Below are positions 7,451 through 16,183 of a stretch of 64,000 bases of DNA, in pieces. The notes beneath the pieces were generated by a model. It was not told the origin of the DNA. It searched no databases and saw only the letters and a list, made by a program, of their open reading frames with translations. Position 1 is the first letter of the stretch; each line of letters begins with the position of its first letter. The stretch lies in the NCBI RefSeq assembly GCF_000214705.1, contig NC_015573.1, positions 1,077,001-1,141,000 of the forward strand. Reading direction: 5' to 3'. A program made the translations under genes and the position numbers. This DNA is from Desulfofundulus kuznetsovii DSM 6115 (GTDB taxonomy: Bacteria > Bacillota > Desulfotomaculia > Desulfotomaculales > Desulfovirgulaceae).

Positions 7451-8320
7451 ATGCTTGCGGAAGGGTTGGAGAAAAGCGGCGCATTTATGGGGAGTACCGG
7501 TGACTACAGGCGTGCCTCTGTAGTTATTCTGGGTGCTCCCCTGGATTTAACGGTGAGCTTCCGTCCGGGGACCCGTTTTGCCCCGGCCCAAATCCGCCAG
7601 GTGAGTGTAGGGCTGGAGGAGTACAGCCCCGCCCTGGAGCGGGACCTGGTTGATTATGCTTACTATGATGCGGGAGATATTGTCCTGCCCCCGGGGCGGG
7701 TCCAGGAAAGCCTTGGGCGCATTGGTGCCGCGGTGGCCGCTATCCTGGCCGACGGCAAGTTTCCTCTTTTGCTCGGGGGGGAGCACCTGATTACCCTGCC
7801 GGTGGTGGAAGCTCTATTTCGTTGTTATCCTGATCTGGCAGTGGTACACTTAGATGCCCACGCGGATCTCCGCGAAGAATATTTAAATGAAAGACTCTCC
7901 CACGCTACCGTAATGCGCCGGGTGGTGGAGATACTCGGAGCGCAAAATGTTTTTCAATTAGGCATCCGTTCCGGGACCCGGGAGGAGTTTTCCTACGGCC
8001 GGGCAAACACACATTTCTTTCCCGGAGAAATCCTGCGGCCTTTAACTCAAATTCGCACTAAGCTCAAAAGCCGGCCGCTTTATCTTACCTTGGACATAGA
8101 TGTCCTGGACCCGGCCTATGCCCCGGGGACGGGTACGCCGGAACCGGGGGGGTGTACGCCCCAGGAGGTCTTCCAGGCCCTTTACCTGCTGGCTGATTGC
8201 CGGGTGGTGGGTATGGATCTGGTAGAAGTGTGCCCGGTTTATGACCCTACGGAGCGCACATCCCTGCTGGCGGCTAAAATCGTCCGGGAAGCTATTTTAT
8301 GTTTTGGGCAAGGGAAGTGA
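7451..8320 (+). CDS. speB: Agmatinase / ureohydrolase family
   Basis: Mn-dependent ureohydrolase releasing urea from agmatine (or N1-aminopropylagmatine). The 289-aa product shows the metal ligands in order: LLGGEH, AVVHLDAHADLR (DxHxD) and LTLDIDVLDPAYAPGTGTPE (DxDxxDP), plus GMDLVEVCPVYD near the end. The start is the ATG 7 nt after GGGGGAAAG, and the preceding frame extension overlapping speE was rejected. It is the last gene of the pdaD-speE-speB operon; its stop lies 4 bp from the stop of the convergent protease gene. Confidence 0.93.
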   Translation: MLAEGLEKSGAFMGSTGDYRRASVVILGAPLDLTVSFRPGTRFAPAQIRQVSVGLEEYSPALERDLVDYAYYDAGDIVLPPGRVQESLGRIGAAVAAILADGKFPLLLGGEHLITLPVVEALFRCYPDLAVVHLDAHADLREEYLNERLSHATVMRRVVEILGAQNVFQLGIRSGTREEFSYGRANTHFFPGEILRPLTQIRTKLKSRPLYLTLDIDVLDPAYAPGTGTPEPGGCTPQEVFQALYLLADCRVVGMDLVEVCPVYDPTERTSLLAAKIVREAILCFGQGK

Positions 8321-8324
8321 ACTT

Positions 8325-10769
8325 TTACTTTCCGCAACTTTTTGGGCAGCTGTTGCCGTGGCCGAAACTGGTTAAACCCTCGGCGTATTGACGCAGTTTT
8401 TCATCTACCAGGTGGAAGACGGTGTTTTCCGGGTAACTTCCGTCGCGTTGTTTGGTCCCGGCCGGTACACCGGTTAGCAGTTCAATCCCCTCTTCAACTG
8501 TTCTCACCGCGTAAATATGGAACCGGCCCTGCTGAACAGCCTCTACTACTTCGTGTTTGAGCATTAAGTTATCTATGTTTTGGGCGGGAATGATTACCCC
8601 CTGCTCGCCGGTCAGGCCCCGGGCCTTGCAGACGGCAAAGAACCCTTCAATTTTTTCGTTTACCCCGCCAATGGGCTGGATTTCCCCGTGCTGGTTGACG
8701 GAACCGGTTACGGCTAGCCCTTGGTTGATGGGTAGTCCCGACAGGGCGGAAAGCAGGGCGTATAGCTCGGCACTGGAAGCGCTGTCACCATCTACCCCTT
8801 CATATAGCTGCTCGAAGGTAATCCGGGCGGACAACCGCAGGGGTTTGTCCTGGGCGAAACGATCGCCTAAAAATCCCGCCAGGGTGAGTATGCCTTTGGT
8901 GTGCAGGCTCCCGCTCATGCGGGTTTCCCGCTCGATGTTCACTACTCCTTCCTGGCCCATGAAGGTCTTCGCGGTAATCCGGGAAGGCCGTCCAAAGGAA
9001 TAATCCCCCACATCCAGTACCGACAGGCCGTTTACCTGGCCGACAACAGCGCCGTCGGTATCCACCAGGATCTTTCTCTGGAGCATCATTTCCTGGATTT
9101 TTTCTTCCAGGCGGTTGGAACGGTATACCCGTTCTTCGATAGCCCGCCGGACATGGGGTGCACTCACATAAGTGGCCCCTTCCATTTCGGCCCAGGCGGC
9201 GGCTTCGTATACAATTTCAATTACTTCATTAAAGCGGGTGGAGAGCTTGTGCTGATTTGCGGCCAGGCGCGACCCGTGCTCTATTAGTTCCGCCAACCCG
9301 GTGCGGTCAAAGTGTTTTAAATTTTCCCGGTCGCAAACAGAACTGACAAAAGCTGCATAATGCCTGAGATTTTCCGGTGTGCGGGGCATCTCGGTATCAA
9401 AGTCTACCTTAACCTTGAAAAATTTTTGGAAATCCTCGTCGAAGGCATGCAGGAGATGATAAAGGTAGTGGCTGCCGATGAGGACTACTTTTACATTCAG
9501 GGGGATGGGTTCTGGTTTTAAGGTAGCGGTGGGGACCAGGCGGAATTGCTCGCCGATGTTTTCCACTACTACCTGGCGGTTTTTGAGGGCCTTTTTTAAT
9601 GTGTCCCAGACAATCGGGTCGGCCAGCACGTCCCGGGCCTGGAGCACCAGGTAGCCGCCGTTGGCCCGGTGGATGGCCCCGGCCTTGATCATGGTGAAGT
9701 CCGTACTCAGGCTGCCCATAAAACTGCGGTATTCCACTTTGCCGAAGAGATTGTAGTAATGGGGATTGGGTTCTACCACCACGGGGGCGCCCCGGGTTTC
9801 TCCGTTGTTTACAAACAGGTTCACCTGGTAGCGTTTAAAGAGATCCTGGGTTTCAATAGGAAAACCAAGGGGAGTGAGGACCGTGGGGCTTTCCGGGGAT
9901 TTAAAATGATCCAGGTTGCGGGAAATGTCTTCGGCAACTTCTCCCAAATAACGCACCACCCGGGGGAAGTCCCGGTACTTTTCCTGCAACCGTTCCACTA
10001 GGGGGCCGATGGCCGAGCCGGCTATTTCCCTCTCCAGCGCTTGGATGCGTTGTTTGGCCTTTTTTTCCAGGGATCGCCCGCTGGTGACGATCTCTTCCAG
10101 CTTTTGCTGGAGGGCGCGCGCACGGTTTTCCATATCCCGGCGTTCTTCCGGGGTCAGCGCTTCAAATTCTTCCTGGGACATGAGCCGGCCCTCCTTCAAG
10201 GGCAGGAACATGAAACCGGTGGGGCCCTGCTTCATGGCAAAACCGGCCTTGGAGGCTTCCTGGCGGAGCTGCTCCAGGGCCTCCTGCAGTTGGTTTTCCA
10301 CCTCTTGAAGCACACTTTGTTTGTTTTGCTCGTAATCCGTTCCTTCAAAGGCTTTGGGAATGGCTATGCGCAGGTCGCTGATCAGCTCTTCCATGTCTCT
10401 TTTGAAGACCTGACCTCGTCCCGGGGGCAGGGAGACGGCTAGAGGCTGATCGGGGTTAGCGAAATTATACAAAATGCACCAGTCGTTGGGCACCGCTTTC
10501 AGACAGGCGCGACGGGTAAGTACCTCCTGGGTATAGGTGCTTTTACCCGTGCCCGGCGGGCCGGCAACATAAATATTGTAACCGGGGGCGCTCATGGCCA
10601 GGCCGAACTCCATGGCCCGCACGGCGCGTTCCTGGCCGATAAAATCCTTGAGCGGGGTTACCTGGGAGGTGGTTTCCCAGGTTAATTCTTCCGGGTGGCA
10701 GCGGCGTCGCAGTCTGTCTACTGGTACCCGCAGGCGGTTTCTTGTCTCTGTTGTTTCTGTAGCGGCCAT
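8325..10769 (-). CDS. ATP-dependent Lon-family (LonB-like) protease, 814 aa
   Basis: Energy-dependent serine protease. An N-terminal segment (LTWETTSQVTPLKDFIGQERAV) leads into a Walker A loop YVAGPPGTGKST near residue 70. A long helical, Glu/Gln-rich region (about 130-300) follows, then a second ATPase-like part with GAIHRANGGYLVLQA. The C-terminal Lon domain carries GDSASSAELYALLSALSG (catalytic Ser) and PIGGVNEKIEGFF (catalytic Lys). The last residues contain CPKSC, an unusual cysteine pair. This is the family without the classical Lon N-domain, common in Clostridia. Start follows AGGAGGGT. It is convergent with speB. Confidence 0.9.
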   Translation of the reverse strand: MAATETTETRNRLRVPVDRLRRRCHPEELTWETTSQVTPLKDFIGQERAVRAMEFGLAMSAPGYNIYVAGPPGTGKSTYTQEVLTRRACLKAVPNDWCILYNFANPDQPLAVSLPPGRGQVFKRDMEELISDLRIAIPKAFEGTDYEQNKQSVLQEVENQLQEALEQLRQEASKAGFAMKQGPTGFMFLPLKEGRLMSQEEFEALTPEERRDMENRARALQQKLEEIVTSGRSLEKKAKQRIQALEREIAGSAIGPLVERLQEKYRDFPRVVRYLGEVAEDISRNLDHFKSPESPTVLTPLGFPIETQDLFKRYQVNLFVNNGETRGAPVVVEPNPHYYNLFGKVEYRSFMGSLSTDFTMIKAGAIHRANGGYLVLQARDVLADPIVWDTLKKALKNRQVVVENIGEQFRLVPTATLKPEPIPLNVKVVLIGSHYLYHLLHAFDEDFQKFFKVKVDFDTEMPRTPENLRHYAAFVSSVCDRENLKHFDRTGLAELIEHGSRLAANQHKLSTRFNEVIEIVYEAAAWAEMEGATYVSAPHVRRAIEERVYRSNRLEEKIQEMMLQRKILVDTDGAVVGQVNGLSVLDVGDYSFGRPSRITAKTFMGQEGVVNIERETRMSGSLHTKGILTLAGFLGDRFAQDKPLRLSARITFEQLYEGVDGDSASSAELYALLSALSGLPINQGLAVTGSVNQHGEIQPIGGVNEKIEGFFAVCKARGLTGEQGVIIPAQNIDNLMLKHEVVEAVQQGRFHIYAVRTVEEGIELLTGVPAGTKQRDGSYPENTVFHLVDEKLRQYAEGLTSFGHGNSCPKSCGK

Positions 10770-10968
10770 TTTTACCCTCCTGAAAATTATTTCTGCTTCA
10801 GGTTCGCTAAATATTTTAAAATACTACACTGGAGGGCGTTTTTCCTGCAGCGGCGCCGTTTTCTGTACTCCTGATACCACAAAAGAGGTGGGGCGGGTAA
10901 AGCCCGGGCGGTTAAAAAATCGTTGAAGCTTAGAACGAAAAATTTTGTCTTGCAGCTGAAAATACCAA

Positions 10969-10997
10969 TTGACATTTAGGCGTACTTTTTGTATACT
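10969..10997 (+). promoter_or_regulatory. Promoter of the tRNA cluster
   Basis: TTGACA (10969-10974), 17-bp spacer, TATACT (10992-10997): near-consensus sigma-A promoter 53 bp upstream of tRNA-Asp. The rest of the 280 bp back to the protease start shows no gene. Confidence 0.88.
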
Positions 10998-11049
10998 TAA
11001 GATTGTCAGCAGTGAGGGGCGGTAACCCCGGGCTGTAGGCAATAGAAGC

Positions 11050-11126
11050 GGAGCTGTGGTGTAGTGGTCTAACATGCCGGCCTGTCACGCCGGAGATCGC
11101 GGGTTCGACTCCCGTCAGCTCCGCCA
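11050..11126 (+). tRNA. tRNA-Asp (anticodon GTC)
   Basis: Acceptor GGAGCTG/CAGCTCC, discriminator G, encoded CCA; anticodon loop CTGTCAC; T loop TTCGACT. First gene of a four-tRNA cluster. Confidence 0.97.
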
Positions 11127-11135
11127 ATCTAATGT

Positions 11136-11211
<76 letters not shown>

Positions 11212-11213
11212 CC

Positions 11214-11242
11214 TGGACAAACCGGCAAAAATAATATATAAT
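11214..11242 (+). promoter_or_regulatory. Internal promoter within the tRNA cluster
   Basis: TGGACA (11214-11219), 17-bp spacer, TATAAT (11237-11242), 16 bp upstream of tRNA-Gly. It could give separate expression of tRNA-Gly and tRNA-Cys. Confidence 0.7.
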
Positions 11243-11258
11243 GTAGCTCATCAAACAT

Positions 11259-11333
11259 GCGGAAGTGGCTCAGTGGTAGAGCATCGCCTTGCCAAGGCGA
11301 GGGTCGCGGGTTCGAATCCCGTCTTCCGCTCCA
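11259..11333 (+). tRNA. tRNA-Gly (anticodon GCC)
   Basis: Acceptor GCGGAAG/CTTCCGC, discriminator T, encoded CCA; anticodon loop TTGCCAA; T loop TTCGAAT. Confidence 0.97.
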
Positions 11334-11341
11334 TTTTTTAT

Positions 11342-11417
11342 GGCGACATAGCCAAGTGGCTAAGGCGGCGGTCTGCAAAACCGCTATTCCCCGGTTCGAA
11401 TCCGGGTGTCGCCTCCA
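11342..11417 (+). tRNA. tRNA-Cys (anticodon GCA)
   Basis: Acceptor GGCGACA/TGTCGCC, discriminator T, encoded CCA; anticodon loop CTGCAAA. Last tRNA before the terminator. Confidence 0.96.
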
Positions 11418-11430
11418 ATCAAAATACTAG

Positions 11431-11463
11431 CTGGCGAGCAGTTTATCGCCAGTTTTTTCTTTT
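11431..11463 (+). terminator. Intrinsic terminator of the tRNA cluster
   Basis: Perfect stem CTGGCGA/TCGCCAG with an 8-nt loop followed by TTTTTTCTTTTT. Confidence 0.92.
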
Positions 11464-11540
11464 TAGGGAGGTTGCGTTGTATCGGCCCTGTTACATCCTC
11501 CAGCGCAGATCTATCCCCTTGACCATTGACCAAGAAGTGC

Positions 11541-11569
11541 TTGTCAGCTCATTGAATTTATGGTATATA
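11541..11569 (+). promoter_or_regulatory. Candidate sigma-A promoter upstream of sat
   Basis: TTGTCA, 17-bp spacer, TATATA in the 586-bp gene-free stretch before sat. If used, the sat leader would be about 470 nt. Its -10 is imperfect. Confidence 0.4.
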
Positions 11570-11689
11570 AACAAGTGATAGCCTTCACCATCACAAATAG
11601 AAGCATGAAGATTGTAAACCCTGTTCCAGGCCCCGGTCAATTGTTACGTTGTTTCAAAAAGAATTTAAAGTTTTCTGGACTTCATTAGC

Positions 11690-11714
11690 AGGAAGTCTCG
11701 TTTTTGTGTCGAAT
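11690..11714 (+). promoter_or_regulatory. Sigma-H-like promoter motif upstream of sat
   Basis: AGGAAGT (11690-11696) followed 11 bp later by GTCGAAT (11708-11714) matches the published sigma-H pattern (AGGAWWW, short spacer, RNNGAAT). It points toward sat, 335 bp away, with no convincing gene in between, so the target is either the sulfate-reduction operon or a small untranslated RNA. Confidence 0.45.
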
Positions 11715-11871
11715 AGAACTTACTAAGTAAACAGGGGGTGCAATGAATGATTGACCGGACCCCTGGCATAACAGCCCGCAGATATATTAACAAATGGCGG
11801 GTAAATTAATTATCAGGTAGGCGACAATTTTCGCTGGAAACAGCAGGAATAGAAGAGAGATATTATATATA

Positions 11872-11897
11872 TAATTGTAGCGTGTAATTGTAGCGTG
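11872..11897. repeat. Two tandem 13-bp repeats in the sat leader region
   Basis: TAATTGTAGCGTG occurs twice head to tail, immediately after an alternating TATATA tract that contains TATAAT (11870-11875). A related GGCGTG follows. The arrangement is that of an operator beside a start site; no regulator is identified. The remaining 150 bp to sat contain GGAGG-rich sequence but no gene. Confidence 0.5.
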
Positions 11898-12048
11898 CCC
11901 TGTTAGGCGTGCCATATGTATGTCTCATGCAAGGCTCTTGTCAGTTGTATTTCCAAATGGGAAGGGGAGGGGATAGTCAAAAAGGAGGATTATTAAAGAG
12001 GTGAAGTACACATTTACAATCACAATCTTTTAAGGAAGGAGAAGGGAA

Positions 12049-13311
12049 ATGACCTATATTGGCCATGGCGGCAAAGAAATTGTGGAAAGGGTTTTAGAAC
12101 CGGAAAAAGCTGCTGAGGCAATTAAAGGTTTAACTCCGGTACCTATCCGTGGGCAAATAGCGAGGGAAATCATAGATATTGCTTACGGATTTTTCACACC
12201 CCTGGAAGGATTTATGACCAGGGCGGACGTAGAAGGCGTTTGCAATGAAATGAAGCTCGCCAATGGTGTGCTGTGGCCTATCCCCATTGTCTTCGATATT
12301 TCCACCGAAGAAATCAACGAAAAAGGTATTAAAGAGGGCGACAAGCTGCTGTTGACCTACCAGGATAAGCCGATGGCCATCCTTGAAGTAGAAGAGATCT
12401 TCACCTATGACAAGCAGGAGATGGCCCAGAAGGTCTACGGCACAACGGAGGACAAACACCCCGGTGTTGCCAGGACGTATAACTACAAGGATAAGTTTAT
12501 CGGTGGGAAAATTACCCTTGTCAACCCGCCCAAGATTAACCCTCCTTTTGACGAATTCTTCTTTACTCCAAAACAACTGAGGCAGAAATTTGCCGAAAAA
12601 GGCTGGCAGAGAGTCGTAGCCCATCAAACCAGAAACGTACCCCATACCGGACACGAATGGCTCATGAAGGGCGCCTGGTTGTCTACTCACGGTGAACTGC
12701 CCGTGGAGAAGACCCTTACCGGCGTGCTGGTCAATGCCATTATCGGCGAGAAAAGAAAAGGCGATTACATCGACGAGGCCATTGTTTTGTGCCACGATGT
12801 GTTGCGCAAAGCGGGCTACTTCAGGGAAGACGTACATTTGACCTCTATTACCCTCTGGGATATGCGCTATGCCGGTCCCAAAGAGGCTGTTTTCCACGCC
12901 ATTTTGAGATCCAACCTCGGTTTGACCCACCACATGTTTGGCCGGGACCATGCTGGAGTAGGTACTTATTATGATCCATACGATGCCCACAGAATATTTG
13001 ACCAGATCCCCGAAGGTGCATTGAACATTAAACCCATCCGTGTACTTGCCTGGTGGTATTGCCCCATTTGCGGTGAGGTAACCTATTCCGGGCTGTGTGG
13101 CCACAAGGAGCACAGTCAAAACTTCAGCGGCACTTTGATCAGGAGCATCATCCAAGATGGTGTGAAGCCACCTCGCCTGATCTTCAGACCCGAAGTATTT
13201 GACCTCATCATGGAATGCGCAGAAAAGTACGGCTTTGGTTCTGCTTTTGTTACAGACAAGTACTTAAAGGAGCGGAACCCCGTTTTTAGCCTTCCCGATA
13301 TGAAGTACTAG
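12049..13311 (+). CDS. sat: Sulfate adenylyltransferase (ATP sulfurylase)
   Basis: Activates sulfate with ATP to adenosine 5'-phosphosulfate and pyrophosphate, the first cytoplasmic step of sulfate respiration. The 420-aa monofunctional enzyme starts after AAGGAGAAGGGAA. Motifs: an N-terminal PUA-like part ending YGFFTPLEGFMT, active-site QTRNVPHTGHEWLM (HxGH), GRDHAGVGTYYDPYDAH, and a C-terminal Zn-ribbon-like set CPICG...CGH as in the dissimilatory family. No APS-kinase domain is present, consistent with a dissimilatory role. It heads the operon that continues through aprBA to qmoC. Confidence 0.97.
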   Translation: MTYIGHGGKEIVERVLEPEKAAEAIKGLTPVPIRGQIAREIIDIAYGFFTPLEGFMTRADVEGVCNEMKLANGVLWPIPIVFDISTEEINEKGIKEGDKLLLTYQDKPMAILEVEEIFTYDKQEMAQKVYGTTEDKHPGVARTYNYKDKFIGGKITLVNPPKINPPFDEFFFTPKQLRQKFAEKGWQRVVAHQTRNVPHTGHEWLMKGAWLSTHGELPVEKTLTGVLVNAIIGEKRKGDYIDEAIVLCHDVLRKAGYFREDVHLTSITLWDMRYAGPKEAVFHAILRSNLGLTHHMFGRDHAGVGTYYDPYDAHRIFDQIPEGALNIKPIRVLAWWYCPICGEVTYSGLCGHKEHSQNFSGTLIRSIIQDGVKPPRLIFRPEVFDLIMECAEKYGFGSAFVTDKYLKERNPVFSLPDMKY

Positions 13312-13327
13312 TTTAGGAGGTGGCGAG

Positions 13328-13618
13328 ATGTCCATTACCATTAATATCTGGATCAACGAAGAGAGGTATGAGAAGCTGCAAAAAGCCGGTCTGGCCAACA
13401 TGGCGGAAGAGGCACTGGCCGGCCTGAAGGTGATTAAGGTCCCCTGCACCGAGCAACAAAAGGATAAAGTGTTAAAAGTCTTCCCCACGGCTAAATACGA
13501 CTCTGCCACCACCAAGAGCATCGAGTTGCTGCCCAGAGAAGTAAAAGATAAGATCTTTGACCTGGTGGTTGAAAAGCAAAGCATAGACGTAATGGATGAT
13601 TTCCTTAAAAACTACTAA
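13328..13618 (+). CDS. Small conserved-looking protein between sat and aprB, 96 aa
   Basis: Starts MSITINIWINEERYEKLQKA after GGAGGTGGCGAG, 16 bp past the sat stop. The product is a soluble alpha/beta protein with one Cys (KVPCTEQQ), no metal motif and no signal. I do not recognise the family. Its place between sat and aprBA, in the same orientation and with strong translation signals, argues that it takes part in APS handling or in assembling the AprBA enzyme, but that is inference from context. About 106 bp separate it from aprB, with a second strong binding site. Confidence 0.85.
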   Translation: MSITINIWINEERYEKLQKAGLANMAEEALAGLKVIKVPCTEQQKDKVLKVFPTAKYDSATTKSIELLPREVKDKIFDLVVEKQSIDVMDDFLKNY

Positions 13619-13724
13619 AAATAAATGACCAGCCAGAAGGGGAGGTGGGTAGCGGGAAGAGGGAGGGGAGATTTCTTTCCAGCGTGCCTAATGCAATTAA
13701 AAATTTATGAGGAGGTTAGAGTTT

Positions 13725-14165
13725 ATGCCAAGTTATGTAATCGCTGAAAAATGTGACGGCTGCAAAGGGCAGGACAAAACCGCATGCATGTACATTTGTC
13801 CTAACGACCTGATGGTCCTGGACAAAGAAAGAATGAAGGCGTACAACCGGGATCCTCAAATGTGCTGGGAGTGTGCATGCTGCGTTAAGATTTGCCCGCA
13901 GCAGGCCATGGACCTGAGGGGTTACGCCGACTTTGTTCCCATGGGTGCCAGCACCATTCCTTTAAGAGGTTCGGAAGACATTATGTGGACCATCAAGTTC
14001 CGGAACGGCACCATTAAGCGCTTCAAGTTCCCCATCCGGACCACGCCGGAAGGTTCCATCGTACCCGATGCTGGCTTCGAGACCGGCACTGACGATCTGA
14101 AGAGTTATGTACTGTTTACTGAACCCGGTTCCCTGGGCTGCGAAGTTCCGACCCTGAAGAAATAA
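13725..14165 (+). CDS. aprB: Adenylylsulfate reductase, beta subunit
   Basis: Electron-transfer subunit of APS reductase, 146 aa, cytoplasmic. Two [4Fe-4S] binding motifs are visible: CDGCKGQDKTACMYICP and CWECACCVKICP; the first has the extended spacing typical of AprB. The C-terminal tail (from WTIKFRNGTIKRFKFPIRT) wraps the alpha subunit in known structures. The start was placed at the ATG after GAGGAGGT, six codons inside the longest frame. It receives electrons probably from the Qmo complex encoded downstream and passes them to AprA. Confidence 0.97.
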   Translation: MPSYVIAEKCDGCKGQDKTACMYICPNDLMVLDKERMKAYNRDPQMCWECACCVKICPQQAMDLRGYADFVPMGASTIPLRGSEDIMWTIKFRNGTIKRFKFPIRTTPEGSIVPDAGFETGTDDLKSYVLFTEPGSLGCEVPTLKK

Positions 14166-14186
14166 ATAGAAGAGGAGGTTAGGCAA

Positions 14187-16070
14187 ATGGCAAATTTTGA
14201 AACGGTAGAAGTCAGTACTGATCTATTGATAATTGGTGGTGGTATGTCCGCTTGCGGCGCCGCCGTGGAAGCTGCCTACTGGGCTAAAAAGCACGGCCTC
14301 AAAGTCACCCTGGTGGATAAAGCCGCTATGGACCGCAGTGGTGCCGTGGCCATGGGCCTGTCCGCTATTAACCTCTACATCGGCCAGGCTGCCGGCGACA
14401 ACACCGTTGAGGACTACGTCCGTTATGTCAGACAGGACCTCATGGGCATTACCAGGGAGGACCTGGTTTACAGCATCGCCCGCCACGTTGACTCCACCGT
14501 GCACCTGTTTGAAAAGTGGGGTCTGCCCATCTGGAAAGACGAGAACGGCAAGTACGTCCATGAAGGCCGCTGGCAGATCATGATCAACGGTGAGTCCTAC
14601 AAGATCATCGTTGCCGAAGCTGCGAAGAACGCCCTGAATGCCCTCGGTCCCGACAACATCTACGAGCGCGTGTTCATCGTGGAGCCCCTGATGGATGGCG
14701 ACCGCTGTGTTGGCGCCGTCGGCTTCAGCGTCCGCGAGAACAAGTTCTATGTCTTCAAAGCAAAGGCCGTTCTGGTGGGCATGGGTGGTGCCGTGCACGT
14801 ATTCCGGCCCCGTTCCACCGGCGAGGGTCTCGGCCGCTCCTGGTATCCACCTTTCAACACCGGTTCCAGCGCCTACTTCACGCTGAAGGCCGGCGCCGAA
14901 ATGACCTGCCAGGAAGTGCGCTTCATTCCTGTGCGTTTCAAGGATGCCTACGGTCCGGTGGGTGCCTGGTTCCTGCTCTTCAAGTCCGTGGCCACCAACG
15001 CCCTGGGCGAGGACTACATGAAGACCCACCCGGATGTGCTTGAGCAGTATGCTCCTTACGGCCTGACCAAGCCCATCCCCGCCAACCTGCGGAACCACCT
15101 GGGTCTCATTGACGAAAGAGCCGGCAAGGGTCCCATCTACATGAGGACTGAGGAAGCCATTCAGCGCCTGGCCCAGGAAATGCCCGACGAGAAGCAGCGC
15201 AAGAAGAAGCTTAAGGAACTGGAAGCCGAAGCTTGGGAAGACTTCCTCGACATGACCATTTCCCAGGCCCTGCTGTGGGCGGCTACCAATACCTTCCCCG
15301 AGGAGAAGCCCTCTGAAATTGCCGCCTGCGAGCCTTACTTCATCGGTTCGCACTCCGGTGCTTCCGGCGCCTGGGTCAGCGGTCCCGAGGACATTGCCCC
15401 GGCCGAGTATCAGTGGGGCTACACCAACATGTCCACTGTCAAGGGCTTGTTCTGTGCCGGCGACGCTTCCGGTGCTTCCAGCCACAAGTTCTCCTCCGGT
15501 TCCTTCACTGAGGGGCGGATTGCGGCCAAGTCTGCCATCCGGTTCATCGTGGAGAACAACGAGGAACCCAAGGTGGACGCGGCCCAAATTGAAGAACTGA
15601 AGGCCAGGATCCTGAAGCCGCTGGACACCTTCGAGCAGTACAAGGGCATGACCACCGATCCGGATGTGAACCCGAACTACATCCGTCCGAAGCAGTTCAT
15701 GTTCCGGCTGCAGAAGATCATGGATGAGTATGCCGGCGGGGTATCCAAGTCCTTCACCACCAACAAGTACCTGCTCGAAAGAGGCCTGGAGCTGTTGGCA
15801 ATGCTGAAGGAGGACTCGGAGAAACTGGCTGCCGAAAGCCTGCATGAACTCATGCGGTGCTGGGAGAACGTCCACAGGATGTGGCAGGCTGAGGCCCATA
15901 TCAGGAGCGTGCTGTTCCGCGAAGAAACCAGGTGGCCCGGCTACTACATCAGGGCGGACTTCCCGAACCTGGACGAAGAGAACTGGAAGTGCTTCGTCAA
16001 CTGCCGCTGGGATCGCAACACCGGGCAATGGGAAGTCTTCAAGCGGCCCGTCATCTCCATCATTGACTAA
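14187..16070 (+). CDS. aprA: Adenylylsulfate reductase, alpha subunit
   Basis: FAD-containing catalytic subunit that reduces APS to sulfite and AMP. The 627-aa protein of the fumarate-reductase flavoprotein family has the dinucleotide fold LLIIGGGMSACGAAVEAAYW, a long substrate domain, and SHKFSSGSFTEGRIAAKSA at the FAD-binding C-terminal side. Length and order match dissimilatory AprA. The start follows GAGGAGGT 21 bp after aprB. A very long open frame on the opposite strand is only a codon-usage shadow. Confidence 0.98.
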   Translation: MANFETVEVSTDLLIIGGGMSACGAAVEAAYWAKKHGLKVTLVDKAAMDRSGAVAMGLSAINLYIGQAAGDNTVEDYVRYVRQDLMGITREDLVYSIARHVDSTVHLFEKWGLPIWKDENGKYVHEGRWQIMINGESYKIIVAEAAKNALNALGPDNIYERVFIVEPLMDGDRCVGAVGFSVRENKFYVFKAKAVLVGMGGAVHVFRPRSTGEGLGRSWYPPFNTGSSAYFTLKAGAEMTCQEVRFIPVRFKDAYGPVGAWFLLFKSVATNALGEDYMKTHPDVLEQYAPYGLTKPIPANLRNHLGLIDERAGKGPIYMRTEEAIQRLAQEMPDEKQRKKKLKELEAEAWEDFLDMTISQALLWAATNTFPEEKPSEIAACEPYFIGSHSGASGAWVSGPEDIAPAEYQWGYTNMSTVKGLFCAGDASGASSHKFSSGSFTEGRIAAKSAIRFIVENNEEPKVDAAQIEELKARILKPLDTFEQYKGMTTDPDVNPNYIRPKQFMFRLQKIMDEYAGGVSKSFTTNKYLLERGLELLAMLKEDSEKLAAESLHELMRCWENVHRMWQAEAHIRSVLFREETRWPGYYIRADFPNLDEENWKCFVNCRWDRNTGQWEVFKRPVISIID

Positions 16071-16114
16071 CCAATAGCCTTATCAAACGGCTACCTGTCT
16101 GCATATATGATGAG

Positions 16115-16140
16115 AGCCGTGGCTGTTCGCGGCCACGGCT
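16115..16140 (+). terminator. Hairpin between aprA and qmoA (possible attenuator)
   Basis: Stem AGCCGTGGC/GGCCACGGCT with a 7-nt loop, followed by TAACCCTTATTTTT. The U-tract is interrupted, so partial termination separating apr from qmo expression is more likely than a full stop. Confidence 0.5.
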
Positions 16141-16183
16141 TAACCCTTATTTTTCAAAAACTAACTTGCGACGGTGATGAGAT

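Noticed and set aside
12130-13155. 341-codon open frame on the minus strand
   Set aside because: Lies wholly inside sat on the opposite strand with no recognisable domain or start signal.
14223-16028. 601-codon open frame on the minus strand
   Set aside because: Exact mirror of aprA; low-complexity translation, no ribosome binding site, explained by GC-biased codon positions of aprA.
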